Assembly (NCBI RefSeq): GCF_009913435.1
Contig: NZ_CP047895.1
Span: 2,302,501-2,366,500, forward strand
Length of the DNA stretch: 64,000 bases
Source of the DNA: Sphingomonas changnyeongensis
GTDB lineage: Bacteria > Pseudomonadota > Alphaproteobacteria > Sphingomonadales > Sphingomonadaceae
Direction: 5' to 3'
Below the pieces are notes generated by a model that saw nothing but the letters and a program-made list of their open reading frames with translations, was not told the origin of the DNA and did not search any database. Made by a program: the position numbers and the translations under genes. Of the stretch, positions 10,219-18,839 are shown in pieces. Numbering within the stretch: position 1 is the first letter of the stretch; each line of letters opens with the position of its first letter.

Positions 10219-11229
10219 TCAGCCAAGCTCGGGGCGCAGCGGCCCCAGATCGCCCAGCCCGACGGTTCCGCTGGCCATCGCCAGCATGCGGTCAAGGCTG
10301 CGCTTGGCCTTGAGGCGCAGGTCCTCGTCCAGCTCGATGCGCGGCTCCAGGTCGCGCAGCGCGATGTAGAGCTTTTCCATCGTGTTGAGCGCCATGTACG
10401 GGCAGATGTTGCAGTTGCAATTGCCGTCCGCCCCCGGCGCGCCGATAAACTGCTTGTCGGGCATCGCCTTTTGCATCTGGTGGATGATGTGCGGCTCGGT
10501 CGCCACGATCACCGTCTGCGCCGGCACGGTCTTCGCATAGTCGAGGATCGCGCTGGTCGAGCCGACGAAATCGGCATGGTCGAGCAGATGCGGCGGACAT
10601 TCGGGATGGGCCGCGATGGGCGCATCGGGGTGCCGCGCCTTGAGCTTCAGCAGCTCGGTTTCCGAAAACGCCTCGTGCACGATGCACACGCCCGGCCACA
10701 GCAGCAGCTCACGCCCGGTCTTGCGCGCCAGATAGCCGCCCAGATTGCGGTCGGGACCGAAGATGATCTTCTGGTCCTTGGGGATCTGCATCAGGATCTT
10801 TTCGGCCGAAGACGAGGTGACGATCACGTCCGACAGCGCCTTCACCGCCGCCGAGCAGTTGATGTAGGTGAGCGCGATATGGTCCGGATGGGCGGCGCGG
10901 AAGGCGGCGAACTGTTCCGGCTGGCAGCTGTCCTCCAGGCTGCACCCGGCGTCCATGTCGGGCAGGACGACGATCTTTTCCGGGCTCAGGATCTTCGCGG
11001 TCTCGGCCATGAAGCGCACGCCGCAAAAGGCGATCACCTCGGCATCGGTTTCCTGCGCCTTGCGCGACAGCTCCAGGCTGTCGCCGACGAAATCGGCAAG
11101 GTCCTGCAGCTCCGGCCGCTGATAATAATGGGCAAGGATGACCGCGTTGCGCGATTTGCGCAGCCGCTCGATCTCGGCCCTGAGGTCGAGCCCGGCCAGC
11201 GAGCCGCCAATCCCGTCGCGTGCGTCCAT
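10219..11229 (-). CDS. nadA: Quinolinate synthase A
   Basis: NadA condenses iminoaspartate with dihydroxyacetone phosphate to quinolinate using a [4Fe-4S] cluster. The 336-residue product carries [37 protein letters not shown] and three Cys positions expected for the cluster: in YINCSA, in AHPECPPH, and in CNCNICPYM near the end. The ATG at 11229 has a GGAGAGAGACAGGA ribosome site upstream; the longer open frame to 11601 is out of frame with the neighbouring hydrolase gene and unsupported. No nadB lies in the window; L-aspartate oxidase must be encoded elsewhere. Confidence 0.96.
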   Translation of the reverse strand: MDARDGIGGSLAGLDLRAEIERLRKSRNAVILAHYYQRPELQDLADFVGDSLELSRKAQETDAEVIAFCGVRFMAETAKILSPEKIVVLPDMDAGCSLEDSCQPEQFAAFRAAHPDHIALTYINCSAAVKALSDVIVTSSSAEKILMQIPKDQKIIFGPDRNLGGYLARKTGRELLLWPGVCIVHEAFSETELLKLKARHPDAPIAAHPECPPHLLDHADFVGSTSAILDYAKTVPAQTVIVATEPHIIHQMQKAMPDKQFIGAPGADGNCNCNICPYMALNTMEKLYIALRDLEPRIELDEDLRLKAKRSLDRMLAMASGTVGLGDLGPLRPELG

Positions 11230-11341
11230 CGTTCCTGTCTCTCTCCGTGAGCGGCTGCGCCAAAGCAGCCGGTTGTCGGCGCTGACATAGGATCGCAGGC
11301 CATGAAACGCCAGCCTTGCGCCCAGTCCTGCGCCGCGCCGG

Positions 11342-12205
11342 TCAGGCGAGCCGCCAGCGATCCTCGCCGCCCGGCCCGCCGGCAACGCGCCCGCGCGCCA
11401 GCAGATCGAGCAGATGGGCAAGCACCGACCGCCCGGCAGCGCCGTGCAGCCGGGGATCAAGGCCGACATACATGCGCTGCACCATGTCGGGGATATGCTC
11501 CAGCCCCTCGCCCAGCAGCCTGAGGATCTGCCCCTCGCGCTGCTTGCGGTGACCGGCCAGGCCGCGCACCAGCCGCTGCGGCGTCTCGATCGGGTCGCCA
11601 TGCGCGGGGTAATAGACGCGGTCGTCGCGCGCCATCAGCCGATCAAGGCTCGCCATATAAGCGGCCATATCGCCATCGGGCGGCGCGACCACGGTGGTCG
11701 ACCAGCCCATGACATGATCGCCGGTGAACAGCGCGCCGCTTTCGGCAAGCGCGAAGCAGAGATGATTGGAGGTATGGCCGGGCGTTGCGACCGCCGACAG
11801 GGTCCAGCCGGGGCCGGACACCGCCTCGCCATCGGCCAGCACCCGGTCGGGCGCATAGCTGGCGTCGAACGCGGCATCGGCGCGGGGGCCGAGATCGTCG
11901 AGCACCAGCGGCGCGCAGCCGACCAGCTCCGCCCCGGTTGCGGCCCTGAGCGGCGCGGCAGCCGGCGAATGATCGCGGTGGGTATGGGTGCACAGGATAT
12001 GGGTCACCCGCTCGCCCGCGACCGCCGCCATCAGGGCGGCGACATGCGCCGGATCATCCGGGCCGGGATCGATCACCGCGACCGTGCCGGTGCCGACAAT
12101 ATAGGTCTGGGTGCCGTGATAGGTGAACGGCCCGGGATTGGGCGCCAGCACCCGGCGCACCAGCGGTTCGAGCGTGATCGCCTGACCGGTGTGTTCATGG
12201 TCCAT
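11342..12205 (-). CDS. MBL-fold metallo-hydrolase with C-terminal winged-helix (LACTB2-like)
   Basis: A 287-residue metallo-beta-lactamase-fold hydrolase. The metal-binding motif THTHRDH is at residues 73-79, followed by the [12 protein letters not shown] and FTGDHVMGW motifs; YYPAHG lies further on. The last ~70 residues ([24 protein letters not shown]) look like the winged-helix tail found in LACTB2/RNase-like and flavin-independent members. The substrate cannot be named. I start at the ATG at 12205 because the frame upstream of it lacks similarity to the fold. nadA is downstream on the same strand but 113 bp away. Confidence 0.85.
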   Translation of the reverse strand: MDHEHTGQAITLEPLVRRVLAPNPGPFTYHGTQTYIVGTGTVAVIDPGPDDPAHVAALMAAVAGERVTHILCTHTHRDHSPAAAPLRAATGAELVGCAPLVLDDLGPRADAAFDASYAPDRVLADGEAVSGPGWTLSAVATPGHTSNHLCFALAESGALFTGDHVMGWSTTVVAPPDGDMAAYMASLDRLMARDDRVYYPAHGDPIETPQRLVRGLAGHRKQREGQILRLLGEGLEHIPDMVQRMYVGLDPRLHGAAGRSVLAHLLDLLARGRVAGGPGGEDRWRLA

Positions 12206-12273
12206 GGGCGGAGCGTTGAAGCCCCGCCCACGGCTTGGCAAGCGCCGATTTGCCGGCCCGTTTCGACGGTGGG

Positions 12274-13851
12274 TTACTTGCCGGCCTTCAGCCGCGCGAT
12301 CTGCTGGTCGATCGACTGGAGCGCCTCTGCGCGCGCGCGCCGGCCCCAATCCTCGTCATCGCGAGCCGCCAGCGCGGTCCGCGCCTGTTCGAGCGCGGCC
12401 AGCACCGCCACCCGCGTCTCGGCGGCGCGGACGCGGTCACCCAGATCGGAACGCAGGACGAAACAGCGCTTACGCACTTCCCCGCTATTGGCCTTGGCGT
12501 CACCGGCCTTGGCGTCACCGGACTGTGCATCGCGCGCCTCGGTTGCCGGGCGGGCGCAGTCGCCAAGCCCTGCCATGCGGATCTGGATGCGCGGCATGGC
12601 CGCGCCGGACATGAACGCAGGATCGCCGATGATCGCGACGGTCGTCTGCCCGTTTTGGCGCAGAAAGCTCAGCACCTCGCGCGGCGGCACCGGCGGCGCG
12701 GGGGGCGCAGGCGGCGCTGCCCCGGCGGCCGGGGCTTCCGGCACGGCCGGGGGCTGGGGCGCCGGCGGGGCCGCTGCAACCGCAACGCCCGTGTCGGCCG
12801 TCCAGCGCGGGGCCGGCGCGCGCGGCACCGGGGTCGTCCCCTCCGCTGCAGGCGGTGCTGGGGGTGCGGGCGGGGCCAGCAGCGCGGTCTGCACCCGGCG
12901 TTCGACAGTGCTGCCGGTTTCTGCCGCCAGCCCGCCCGAGGCGGTGAGCGCCAGCCCGCCGCCCACGGCCAGCGCCACGACGAGTGTGCCGATCCGCGCC
13001 CGGCGCGCATCGGGGCGATAGGTCGCCATCATCTTCAGTCTCCTCTTGAGGTCATCCCCGGCCCCAAGACCGCAGGCCGCGGCCGGCAACCGGCCACGCG
13101 CGGATTTCAGCATCGCGCGGCCATAAGCGACGCGCATGTCAGGCCCCGCGCCCGCCAGCACGGCGGCGTCGCAGGCCAGTTCCTGATCGAGCCGGAAGGC
13201 CCGATAGGCATAATGGGCAATCGGATTCCACCAGTGCAGCGCCAGCACGGCGAGCGCGGCCAGATTGGCCGACATGTCGTGGCGGCGGTGATGGGCCGCC
13301 TCATGCGCCAGCGCCAGATGCAGCTCGGCGGGGGTGAAGCGTTGCCGCCAGTCGATCGGCAGCACGATGGATTTGGCGAAGATGCCGGCGGCGAACGGGC
13401 CGGGCGCAGCCGCGCTCGCCCAGACTTCAATCCCGCCATGGTCAAGGCGCGGCAGTTCGACCCCCATTCGGCGCATCGCGGCCAGGAACGACCGGTAACG
13501 CCACAGATGCACCGCGAGGAAGATGAGCGCCCCCAGCGCCCAGACGGCAAGCAGGGTCCCGGCTGTCCCGGGGCCGTTGTCGAGCGGCTGAGCGGCCTCC
13601 GGCACGGCGACGAACACCAGCTCCACCGGCAACGCGCCCGGCAGCGCGGTCGCAAGCGGCGCGGGGGCGAGCGCCGGCCAAAGCGTCAGTTCCGCCGGCA
13701 GCGGCGGCAGCACCAGCCTGAGCGCGGGCAGCAGCCACAGCGCATAGGCGGCGTGCGGGCCGAAGCGCGCGGCGACCGGGCGGCGCACAACAAGCACGGC
13801 GATCATCAGCAGCGCGCTTGCAGCGAGCGCCTCGACCAGCCAGCCGGTCAT
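12274..13851 (-). CDS. BlaR1/MecR1-type M56 membrane peptidase
   Basis: A 525-residue member of the M56 antirepressor peptidase family. Hydrophobic helices at about residues 5-25 and 95-120 flank a cytoplasmic zinc-protease region with HEAAH at 183-187, matching HExxH. A third membrane segment lies near 295-310. Beyond it comes a long Pro/Ala-rich stretch (about 325-395) and a mixed C-terminal domain. No penicillin-binding sensor domain with an SxxK motif is visible, so it may sense something other than a beta-lactam. It starts inside the stop of the upstream BlaI-type gene (ATGA overlap at 13848-13851), so repressor and antirepressor are coupled. Confidence 0.85.
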   Translation of the reverse strand: MTGWLVEALAASALLMIAVLVVRRPVAARFGPHAAYALWLLPALRLVLPPLPAELTLWPALAPAPLATALPGALPVELVFVAVPEAAQPLDNGPGTAGTLLAVWALGALIFLAVHLWRYRSFLAAMRRMGVELPRLDHGGIEVWASAAAPGPFAAGIFAKSIVLPIDWRQRFTPAELHLALAHEAAHHRRHDMSANLAALAVLALHWWNPIAHYAYRAFRLDQELACDAAVLAGAGPDMRVAYGRAMLKSARGRLPAAACGLGAGDDLKRRLKMMATYRPDARRARIGTLVVALAVGGGLALTASGGLAAETGSTVERRVQTALLAPPAPPAPPAAEGTTPVPRAPAPRWTADTGVAVAAAPPAPQPPAVPEAPAAGAAPPAPPAPPVPPREVLSFLRQNGQTTVAIIGDPAFMSGAAMPRIQIRMAGLGDCARPATEARDAQSGDAKAGDAKANSGEVRKRCFVLRSDLGDRVRAAETRVAVLAALEQARTALAARDDEDWGRRARAEALQSIDQQIARLKAGK

Positions 13852-14219
13852 GCCTTCAACTCCCGGATCAGCGCCTCGATCTCGGCCAGATCGTCGGGGC
13901 TGAGCGCCTGCCGTTCGGCCAGATGCGCGACCAGCGGCGTGATCCGCCCGCCGAACAGCCGGTCGACCAGCCGCTGCGATTCACCGGCGAGGTAATCGGC
14001 GCGCGCGATTGCCGGGCGATAGAGGAAGCGCCGGCCCTGCGCCTCGTGGGTCACGGCACCCTTGCCCACCAGGCGGGACAGCAGCGTCTTGACGGTCGGC
14101 GCGCTCCAGCCATGGGCGGGGCCGGCAACCTCGGTCACGTCCTGCGCGGTCATCGGGCCAGGATGATCCCACAGGACCTCCATCACCTGATGCTCCGCCT
14201 CGCTGATGCGCTCGACCAT
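13848..14219 (-). CDS. BlaI/MecI/CopY-family transcriptional repressor
   Basis: A 123-residue winged-helix repressor. It begins ISEAEHQVMEVLWDHPGPMTAQDVTEV and continues SAPTVKTLLSRLVGKGAVTHEAQGRRFLYRP, the BlaI DNA-binding domain, followed by a short dimerisation tail. In the family the partner M56 peptidase cleaves or inactivates the repressor when a signal arrives. The start ATG at 14219 gives the standard length. Two candidate operators with ACAAATGT cores lie upstream (14261-14276 and 14363-14370), so autoregulation is likely. Confidence 0.9.
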   Translation of the reverse strand: MVERISEAEHQVMEVLWDHPGPMTAQDVTEVAGPAHGWSAPTVKTLLSRLVGKGAVTHEAQGRRFLYRPAIARADYLAGESQRLVDRLFGGRITPLVAHLAERQALSPDDLAEIEALIRELKA

Positions 14220-14260
14220 CCCCGACACTCCGCAATCGCAGCCGGTCCGCGACCGGTTAC

Positions 14261-14276
14261 GATTACAAATGTCATC
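14261..14276. promoter_or_regulatory. Candidate BlaI-type operator, proximal
   Basis: GATTACAAATGTCATC is a near-perfect dyad (GATnACA-AA-TGTnATC) 41 bp upstream of the repressor start. The ACA-NN-TGT core is the recognition core known for BlaI, MecI and CopY repressors. Binding is inferred. Confidence 0.55.
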
Positions 14277-14362
14277 GGAAAACTGAACGGTCGGTGAACC
14301 GGCCGAGCCGGGCGGGCAATGCGGCCAGACCCCGCTGCCGGCCCGGCCCGCCGGAACCGGGC

Positions 14363-14370
14363 ACAAATGT
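14363..14370. promoter_or_regulatory. Candidate BlaI-type operator core, distal
   Basis: A second ACAAATGT octamer lies about 98 bp further upstream of the proximal operator. It lacks the extended dyad of the proximal site. Two identical cores in one short intergenic region support a repressor-binding role, but this copy alone is weak evidence. Confidence 0.35.
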
Positions 14371-14494
14371 CGGCATTTCTTACAAGCGCGACGAGACCGG
14401 CAACCGTGTTAACCAGCGCCAGCCGCGGATTTGCGCGCTTTGCCGGCGCTGGCACGCCACATGCGACTCTAACAACATTCCGACGTCACTCCCC

Positions 14495-14536
14495 GAGGGC
14501 GGGTCCACTCCCGGTCCCCACACAGGACCCGCCCTC
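14495..14536 (-). terminator. Perfect 12-bp stem-loop downstream of grxD
   Basis: GAGGGCGGGTCC at 14495-14506 is exactly complementary to GGACCCGCCCTC at 14525-14536, with an 18-base loop. It lies 25 bp after the grxD stop on the minus strand, where a transcription stop is expected. There is no T-run, so it may be a Rho-dependent or stability hairpin. The rest of 14220-14560 holds the BlaI-type operators and no gene I can support. Confidence 0.45.
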
Positions 14537-14560
14537 ACCCGGAGCCTGACGTCGCCGGCC

Positions 14561-14893
14561 TCATTCGGCCCGGGCGACGCCCTTGTCGGCCATCAGCGCG
14601 GCCAGCTCGCCGGTTTCATACATTTCCATCATGATGTCGGAGCCGCCGACAAACTCGCCCTTCACATAGAGCTGGGGGATGGTCGGCCAGTCCGAAAACG
14701 CCTTGATGCCCTGGCGGATGTCCATGTCCTGCAGCACATCGACGCTTTCATAGGCAACGCCCAGCCGGTCGAGGATCGCAATCGCGCGGCTGGAAAAGCC
14801 GCACTGCGGGAACAGCGGGGTTCCCTTCATGAACAGCAGCACGTCATTGCCGGCGACCAGTTCGCCGATCCGGTCTTGCACCTGATCCGTCAT
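14561..14893 (-). CDS. grxD: Monothiol glutaredoxin (Grx4 family)
   Basis: A 110-residue monothiol glutaredoxin with the active-site CGFS at about residues 31-34 after KGTPLFPQ, and the glutathione-binding [19 protein letters not shown]. These proteins carry and deliver [2Fe-2S] clusters, often as a heterodimer with BolA. The ATG at 14893 is preferred over 14899 since the GGGAG ribosome site is then spaced 7 bases. It follows bolA by 2 bp and belongs to the DUF1476-bolA-grxD operon. Confidence 0.95.
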   Translation of the reverse strand: MTDQVQDRIGELVAGNDVLLFMKGTPLFPQCGFSSRAIAILDRLGVAYESVDVLQDMDIRQGIKAFSDWPTIPQLYVKGEFVGGSDIMMEMYETGELAALMADKGVARAE

Positions 14894-14895
14894 CG

Positions 14896-15135
14896 TCATT
14901 CTCCCGCAGGAATATCGGTGGTGAGCTGGAGAGCGTGCAGCTCCCCGCCCATGCGGCCGCCAAGGGCCTGATAGACGCGGCGCGTGCGCTCGACGCGCGA
15001 CACGCCGCGGAAACTGGCGGCAACCACATGCGCGGCATAATGGTCGCCGTCCCCGGCCAGGTCGGTGATCGTCACGGTGGCATCGGGGATCGCGTCCCGG
15101 ATCATCCGCTCGATCTCGGCTGCGGCCATCGGCAT
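14896..15135 (-). CDS. bolA: BolA-family protein
   Basis: A 79-residue BolA-fold protein. The pattern IERMIRDAIPDATVTITDLAGDGDHYAAHVVAASFRG...RVYQALGGRMGGELHALQLTT includes the conserved His residues (DHYAAHV and GELHALQL) that help hold a shared [2Fe-2S] cluster with monothiol glutaredoxins. It sits between DUF1476 and grxD with gaps of only 2-3 bp, the arrangement expected for a BolA/Grx pair. The start could also be the second in-frame ATG at 15129. Confidence 0.93.
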   Translation of the reverse strand: MPMAAAEIERMIRDAIPDATVTITDLAGDGDHYAAHVVAASFRGVSRVERTRRVYQALGGRMGGELHALQLTTDIPAGE

Positions 15136-15138
15136 CTT

Positions 15139-15462
15139 TTACTGCGCCTCGATGAACTGGCGGCGCGCCTCGGCCATGCGGTCGGCCAGCGCCTCGCGCA
15201 CGGCCGGTTCGTCAATCTCCACCCCGGCGGCGGTCAGATCGCCGAGCAGCTTGCGCACCACATCCTCGTCGCCAGCCTCTTCGAAATCCGCCTGCACCAC
15301 TGCCTTGGCATAGGCGTCGGTTTCCTCGGGCGTCAGGCCCATCTTCTCGGCTGCCCAGTGCGCGAGCAGCTTGTTGCGGCGGGCGGTGATGCGGAACTGA
15401 AGTTCCTCGTCGCGGGCGAATTTGGCTTCGAACGCGCGCTCGCGATCGTCAAACGTCGTCAT
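15139..15462 (-). CDS. DUF1476 protein (ATP synthase zeta-subunit-like)
   Basis: A 107-residue acidic helical protein beginning MTTFDDRERAFEAKFARDEELQFRITARRNKLLAHWAAEKMG, the signature of DUF1476. In some alphaproteobacteria this family is the zeta subunit that inhibits F1-ATPase; applying that role here is inference. The ATG at 15462 has AGAGGGG just upstream. It is the first gene of a tight operon with bolA and grxD. Confidence 0.9.
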   Translation of the reverse strand: MTTFDDRERAFEAKFARDEELQFRITARRNKLLAHWAAEKMGLTPEETDAYAKAVVQADFEEAGDEDVVRKLLGDLTAAGVEIDEPAVREALADRMAEARRQFIEAQ

Positions 15463-15558
15463 GGAGACCCCTCTTGCTTGCCCCGCCGAAATAGGGGGTG
15501 GGACCGCGCGGCGCAATGCACGACCGCGCGGTTCCCCGCGAGAGGGACGGCCCAGCCG

Positions 15559-16569
15559 TCAGCCTGCCGCCGCGATCTCGACCACCAGCTTGCCGATGGC
15601 GCCGCGCCCGGCAAGCTTGGCGATCGCCTCGCCGCCGCGCTCCAGCGGATAGACTTCGGTGACGCGCGGGCTGATCCGCCCTTCGGCCCACAGCCGGAAC
15701 AGCGTGGCGACATGTTCCTGGTGCCGCGCGGGATCGCGCATCGTGAACGCGCCCCAGAACACCCCGCACACATCGCAGCTTTTGAGCAGCGTCAGGTTGA
15801 GCGGCAGCTTCGGGATGCCGGCAGGGAAGCCGACGACCAGATAGCGCCCTTCCCAGGCGATCGCGCGCAGTGCGGGTTCGGCATAGTCGCCGCCCACGGG
15901 GTCGTAGATCACATGCGCGCCTTCCGGCCCGACCTTGGCCTTGATCGCCTCGGCCAGCGCGCGCGACTGGTCCTTGTCGAACGGGGCACGATCATAGACG
16001 AGCACGTCGTCGGCCCCGGCGGCGCGCGCGACCTCGGCCTTTTCCGCGCTCGACACCGCGGCGATCACCCGCGCGCCGAACGCCTTGCCCAGCTCGACCG
16101 CCGACAGGCCGACACCGCCCGCCGCACCCAGCACCAGCAGCGTCTGCCCCTCGGCCAGATGGCCGCGATCGACCAGGCCGTGGATCGTGGTCGCATAGGT
16201 CATGAGCAGCGCAGAGGCTTCGCGCAGCGGCAGCCCGTCCGGCACCTTGAAGGCGCGCGCCGCCGGCACCGCGACCTTTTCGGCAAGCCCGCCCGAGGAT
16301 GCGGTCAGCGCCAGCATCCGGTCGCCGACCGCCCAGCCGGTCACGCCCTCGCCCACCGCCTCGACAATGCCCGACACCTCGCTGCCGGGGGCGAACGGCC
16401 GCGGCGGCTTGAACTGATATTTGTCCTCTATCACCAGCACGTCGGGATAATTGATCGCGCAATAATGCACCCGCACCAGCAGCTCGCCCGGCCCCGCGAC
16501 CGGGTCGGCGATCTCGGCCAGTTCAAGCGTGTCCGGCCCGCCGGGCGCGCGCGACAACAGGGCTTTCAT
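15559..16569 (-). CDS. Zinc-free NADPH:quinone oxidoreductase, MDR superfamily
   Basis: A 336-residue medium-chain reductase. The N-terminal GroES-like domain (GELLVRVHYCAINYPDVLVI) is followed by a Rossmann fold with the nucleotide motif LLVLGAAGGVGLSAVELGKAFGARVIA near residues 140-165 and the long-chain cofactor contact YDPVGGDYAEPALRAIAWEGRYLVVGFP. The zinc-binding residues of alcohol dehydrogenases are absent, as in QorA-type enzymes that reduce quinones or enoyl groups. The exact substrate is unknown. The start ATG at 16569 has AAGGAGAGG upstream. Confidence 0.88.
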   Translation of the reverse strand: MKALLSRAPGGPDTLELAEIADPVAGPGELLVRVHYCAINYPDVLVIEDKYQFKPPRPFAPGSEVSGIVEAVGEGVTGWAVGDRMLALTASSGGLAEKVAVPAARAFKVPDGLPLREASALLMTYATTIHGLVDRGHLAEGQTLLVLGAAGGVGLSAVELGKAFGARVIAAVSSAEKAEVARAAGADDVLVYDRAPFDKDQSRALAEAIKAKVGPEGAHVIYDPVGGDYAEPALRAIAWEGRYLVVGFPAGIPKLPLNLTLLKSCDVCGVFWGAFTMRDPARHQEHVATLFRLWAEGRISPRVTEVYPLERGGEAIAKLAGRGAIGKLVVEIAAAG

Positions 16570-16636
16570 CTTCCTCTCCTTTATTCCCGTTTCTGCTTTT
16601 TTTCTCAGTGTTGTGGCATCGGGTGGCGACCGGCGG

Positions 16637-17215
16637 TCACAGCCAGGGCGCCTCGATGCTGCGGCGCGCCTCGAACGCGGCGATCCGGTCGGCATTGCCG
16701 AGCGTCAGCCCGACCTCGTCCAGCCCGTTCAGCAGACAGTCGCGCCGGAAGGCGTCGAGGGTGAAGACGAACCGGTCCTGCAGCGGGGATGTCACGCTCT
16801 GGCTCTCAAGATCGACGGTCAGCGGATGTTCGCGCGCCACCTCCATCAGCCGGTCGATCGCCGCACGCGGCAGCTCGACGGTCAGGATGCCGTTCTTGAA
16901 CGCGTTGCCCGAGAAAATGTCGGAAAAACTGGGCGCGATGACCGCCCGGATGCCGAGATCGGCAAGCGCCCAGGCGGCATGTTCGCGGCTCGATCCGCAG
17001 CCGAAATTCTCGCCCGCGATCAGGATCGGCGCACCGGCATAGGCCGGATCGTCGAACACATTGCCGGGCTCCGCGCGGACGCTTTCGAACGCGCCGCGCC
17101 CCAGCCCCTGCCGGCTGATCGTCTTCAGCCAGGGGGCGGGAATGATGATGTCGGTATCGACATTGGCGCGGCCGAACGGGATCGCCCGCCCGGTGACGTC
17201 GCGGAACGGCGTCAT
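16637..17215 (-). CDS. leuD: 3-isopropylmalate dehydratase small subunit
   Basis: LeuD pairs with LeuC to isomerise 2- and 3-isopropylmalate in leucine synthesis. The 192-residue protein has [18 protein letters not shown] near the start and the loop [30 protein letters not shown], both diagnostic. Its ATG overlaps the stop of a 40-codon ORF (ATGA at 17212-17215), which itself overlaps leuC, so all three are translationally coupled. Confidence 0.96.
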   Translation of the reverse strand: MTPFRDVTGRAIPFGRANVDTDIIIPAPWLKTISRQGLGRGAFESVRAEPGNVFDDPAYAGAPILIAGENFGCGSSREHAAWALADLGIRAVIAPSFSDIFSGNAFKNGILTVELPRAAIDRLMEVAREHPLTVDLESQSVTSPLQDRFVFTLDAFRRDCLLNGLDEVGLTLGNADRIAAFEARRSIEAPWL

Positions 17216-17334
17216 CGCGCCCCACCCCCCGCCGGTGCAGATGCCGCGACCGGCGCGGCCGGGCCGCTCATCGCAAAGGCGGCGACGCCGCTGACCAGAG
17301 TGCCGGCAATCAGCAGGACGATCGCGCGCTTCAT
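17212..17334 (-). CDS. 40-residue hydrophobic small protein between leuC and leuD
   Basis: A 40-codon [23 protein letters not shown] followed by an Ala/Pro/Gly-rich tail. The Lys-Arg start and hydrophobic core look like a signal peptide or single membrane helix. It overlaps the leuC stop by ATGA (17331-17334) and the leuD start by ATGA (17212-17215), so the spacing fits translated, coupled reading. I do not recognise it. It may be a membrane micropeptide, or a ribosome hand-off leader between the two subunits. The alternative is that it is non-functional coding that merely bridges the genes. Confidence 0.6.
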   Translation of the reverse strand: MKRAIVLLIAGTLVSGVAAFAMSGPAAPVAASAPAGGGAR

Positions 17335-18776
17335 TGTGTTTTCCCCCCCATCAGATCCCTGACATCGGCCAGCCGGCCGGTCACCGCCGCCGCCGCCGCC
17401 ATCGCCGGCGACACCAGATGCGTGCGCGCGCCCGGCCCCTGCCGGCCGACAAAGTTGCGGTTGGACGTCGATGCACAGCGCTCGCCCGCCGGCACCTTGT
17501 CCGGGTTCATGCCCAGACAGGCCGAACAGCCCGGCTCGCGCCATTCAAAGCCGGCCTCGATGAAAATGCGGTCCAGCCCCTCCGCCTCGGCGGCGCGCTT
17601 GACAAGGCCGGAGCCGGGCACGACCAGCGCCTGGCGGATGCCGGGGGCAAGCCTGCGGCCGGCGACCACCGCCGCCGCCGCCCGCAGATCCTCGATCCGG
17701 CTGTTCGTGCAGCTGCCGATGAAGATGTTCTCAACCGCCACATCGGCCATCAGCTGACCCGGCTTCAGCCCCATATAGTCGAGCGACTTGAGCGCCGCCG
17801 CCCGCCGCGCGGGTTCGGCAAAGCTGTCCGGATCGGGCACCGCGCCGGTCACCGGCACGACATCCTCGGGGCTGGTGCCCCAGGTGACGCTGGGCGCGAC
17901 ATCGCCGGCATCGATATCGACCACCCGGTCGAACACCGCGCCGGGATCGGTCGCAAGCGTCCGCCAATGGGCGACCGCCCGGTCCCACATCTCGCCCGCT
18001 GGCGCCATCGGACGCCCCTTCAGATAGGCAAAGGTCGTGTCATCGGGCGCGATCAGCCCGGCGCGCGCGCCCGCCTCGATCGACATGTTGGCGATGGTCA
18101 GCCGCCCTTCGACCGACATGTCGCGGATGGTGGAGCCGGAATATTCGATGACATGGCCGGTGCCGCCAGCCGCGCCGATCCGGCCGATGATCGCAAGGAT
18201 CAGATCCTTGGGCGCGACGCCGAAGCCCAGCCGCCCTTCGATGCGGATGTTCATCGCCCGCGACTGTTTGAGCATCAAGGTCTGGGTGGCGAGCACATGC
18301 TCGACCTCGCTCGTCCCGATCCCGAAGGCGAGCGCGCCGAGCGCGCCGTGCGCGGCAGTATGGCTGTCGCCGCACACCAGGGTGCAGCCCGGCAGGGTGA
18401 AGCCCTGTTCGGGGCCGACGACATGGACGATCCCCTGTTCGGGATCGGTCGCCTCGATATAACGGATGCCGTTTGCTGGCGCGTTCCGGGCCAGCGCCTC
18501 CAGCTGGGCGGCGCTTTCGGGATCGGCGATCGGCACCGGGCGGCCGGCGGCATCGCGGCGCGGCGTCGTCGGCAGATTATGGTCGGGCACCGCAAGCGTC
18601 AGGTCGGGCCGCCGCACCGGCCGCCCGGCCAGCGCCAGCGCCTCGAACGCCTGCGGGCTGGTCACCTCATGCACGAGATGGCGGTCGATATAGATCAGGC
18701 AGGTGCCGTCATCGCGGCGGTTGACGACATGGGCATCCCAGATCTTCTGGTAAAGTGTGCGCGGCTGGCTGGACAT
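17331..18776 (-). CDS. leuC: 3-isopropylmalate dehydratase large subunit
   Basis: LeuC is the [4Fe-4S] aconitase-type catalytic subunit for leucine synthesis. The 481-residue protein shows the start [45 protein letters not shown], the cluster Cys in IGSCTNSR, and the CxxC in GCSACLGMN. Length and motifs are full. It is the first gene of the leuC-small ORF-leuD unit. Confidence 0.97.
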   Translation of the reverse strand: MSSQPRTLYQKIWDAHVVNRRDDGTCLIYIDRHLVHEVTSPQAFEALALAGRPVRRPDLTLAVPDHNLPTTPRRDAAGRPVPIADPESAAQLEALARNAPANGIRYIEATDPEQGIVHVVGPEQGFTLPGCTLVCGDSHTAAHGALGALAFGIGTSEVEHVLATQTLMLKQSRAMNIRIEGRLGFGVAPKDLILAIIGRIGAAGGTGHVIEYSGSTIRDMSVEGRLTIANMSIEAGARAGLIAPDDTTFAYLKGRPMAPAGEMWDRAVAHWRTLATDPGAVFDRVVDIDAGDVAPSVTWGTSPEDVVPVTGAVPDPDSFAEPARRAAALKSLDYMGLKPGQLMADVAVENIFIGSCTNSRIEDLRAAAAVVAGRRLAPGIRQALVVPGSGLVKRAAEAEGLDRIFIEAGFEWREPGCSACLGMNPDKVPAGERCASTSNRNFVGRQGPGARTHLVSPAMAAAAAVTGRLADVRDLMGGKTQ

Positions 18777-18839
18777 GCTCCGCCCCTATCGTGCGCGAAG
18801 GCTGCTGAAAAGTGCCGAAAAAGCGGCGATGATGAAATA

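Noticed and set aside
14294..14971. A 225-codon plus-strand ORF across the BlaI-grxD gap
   Set aside because: Most of it is antisense to grxD and bolA and the gap part has no protein features.
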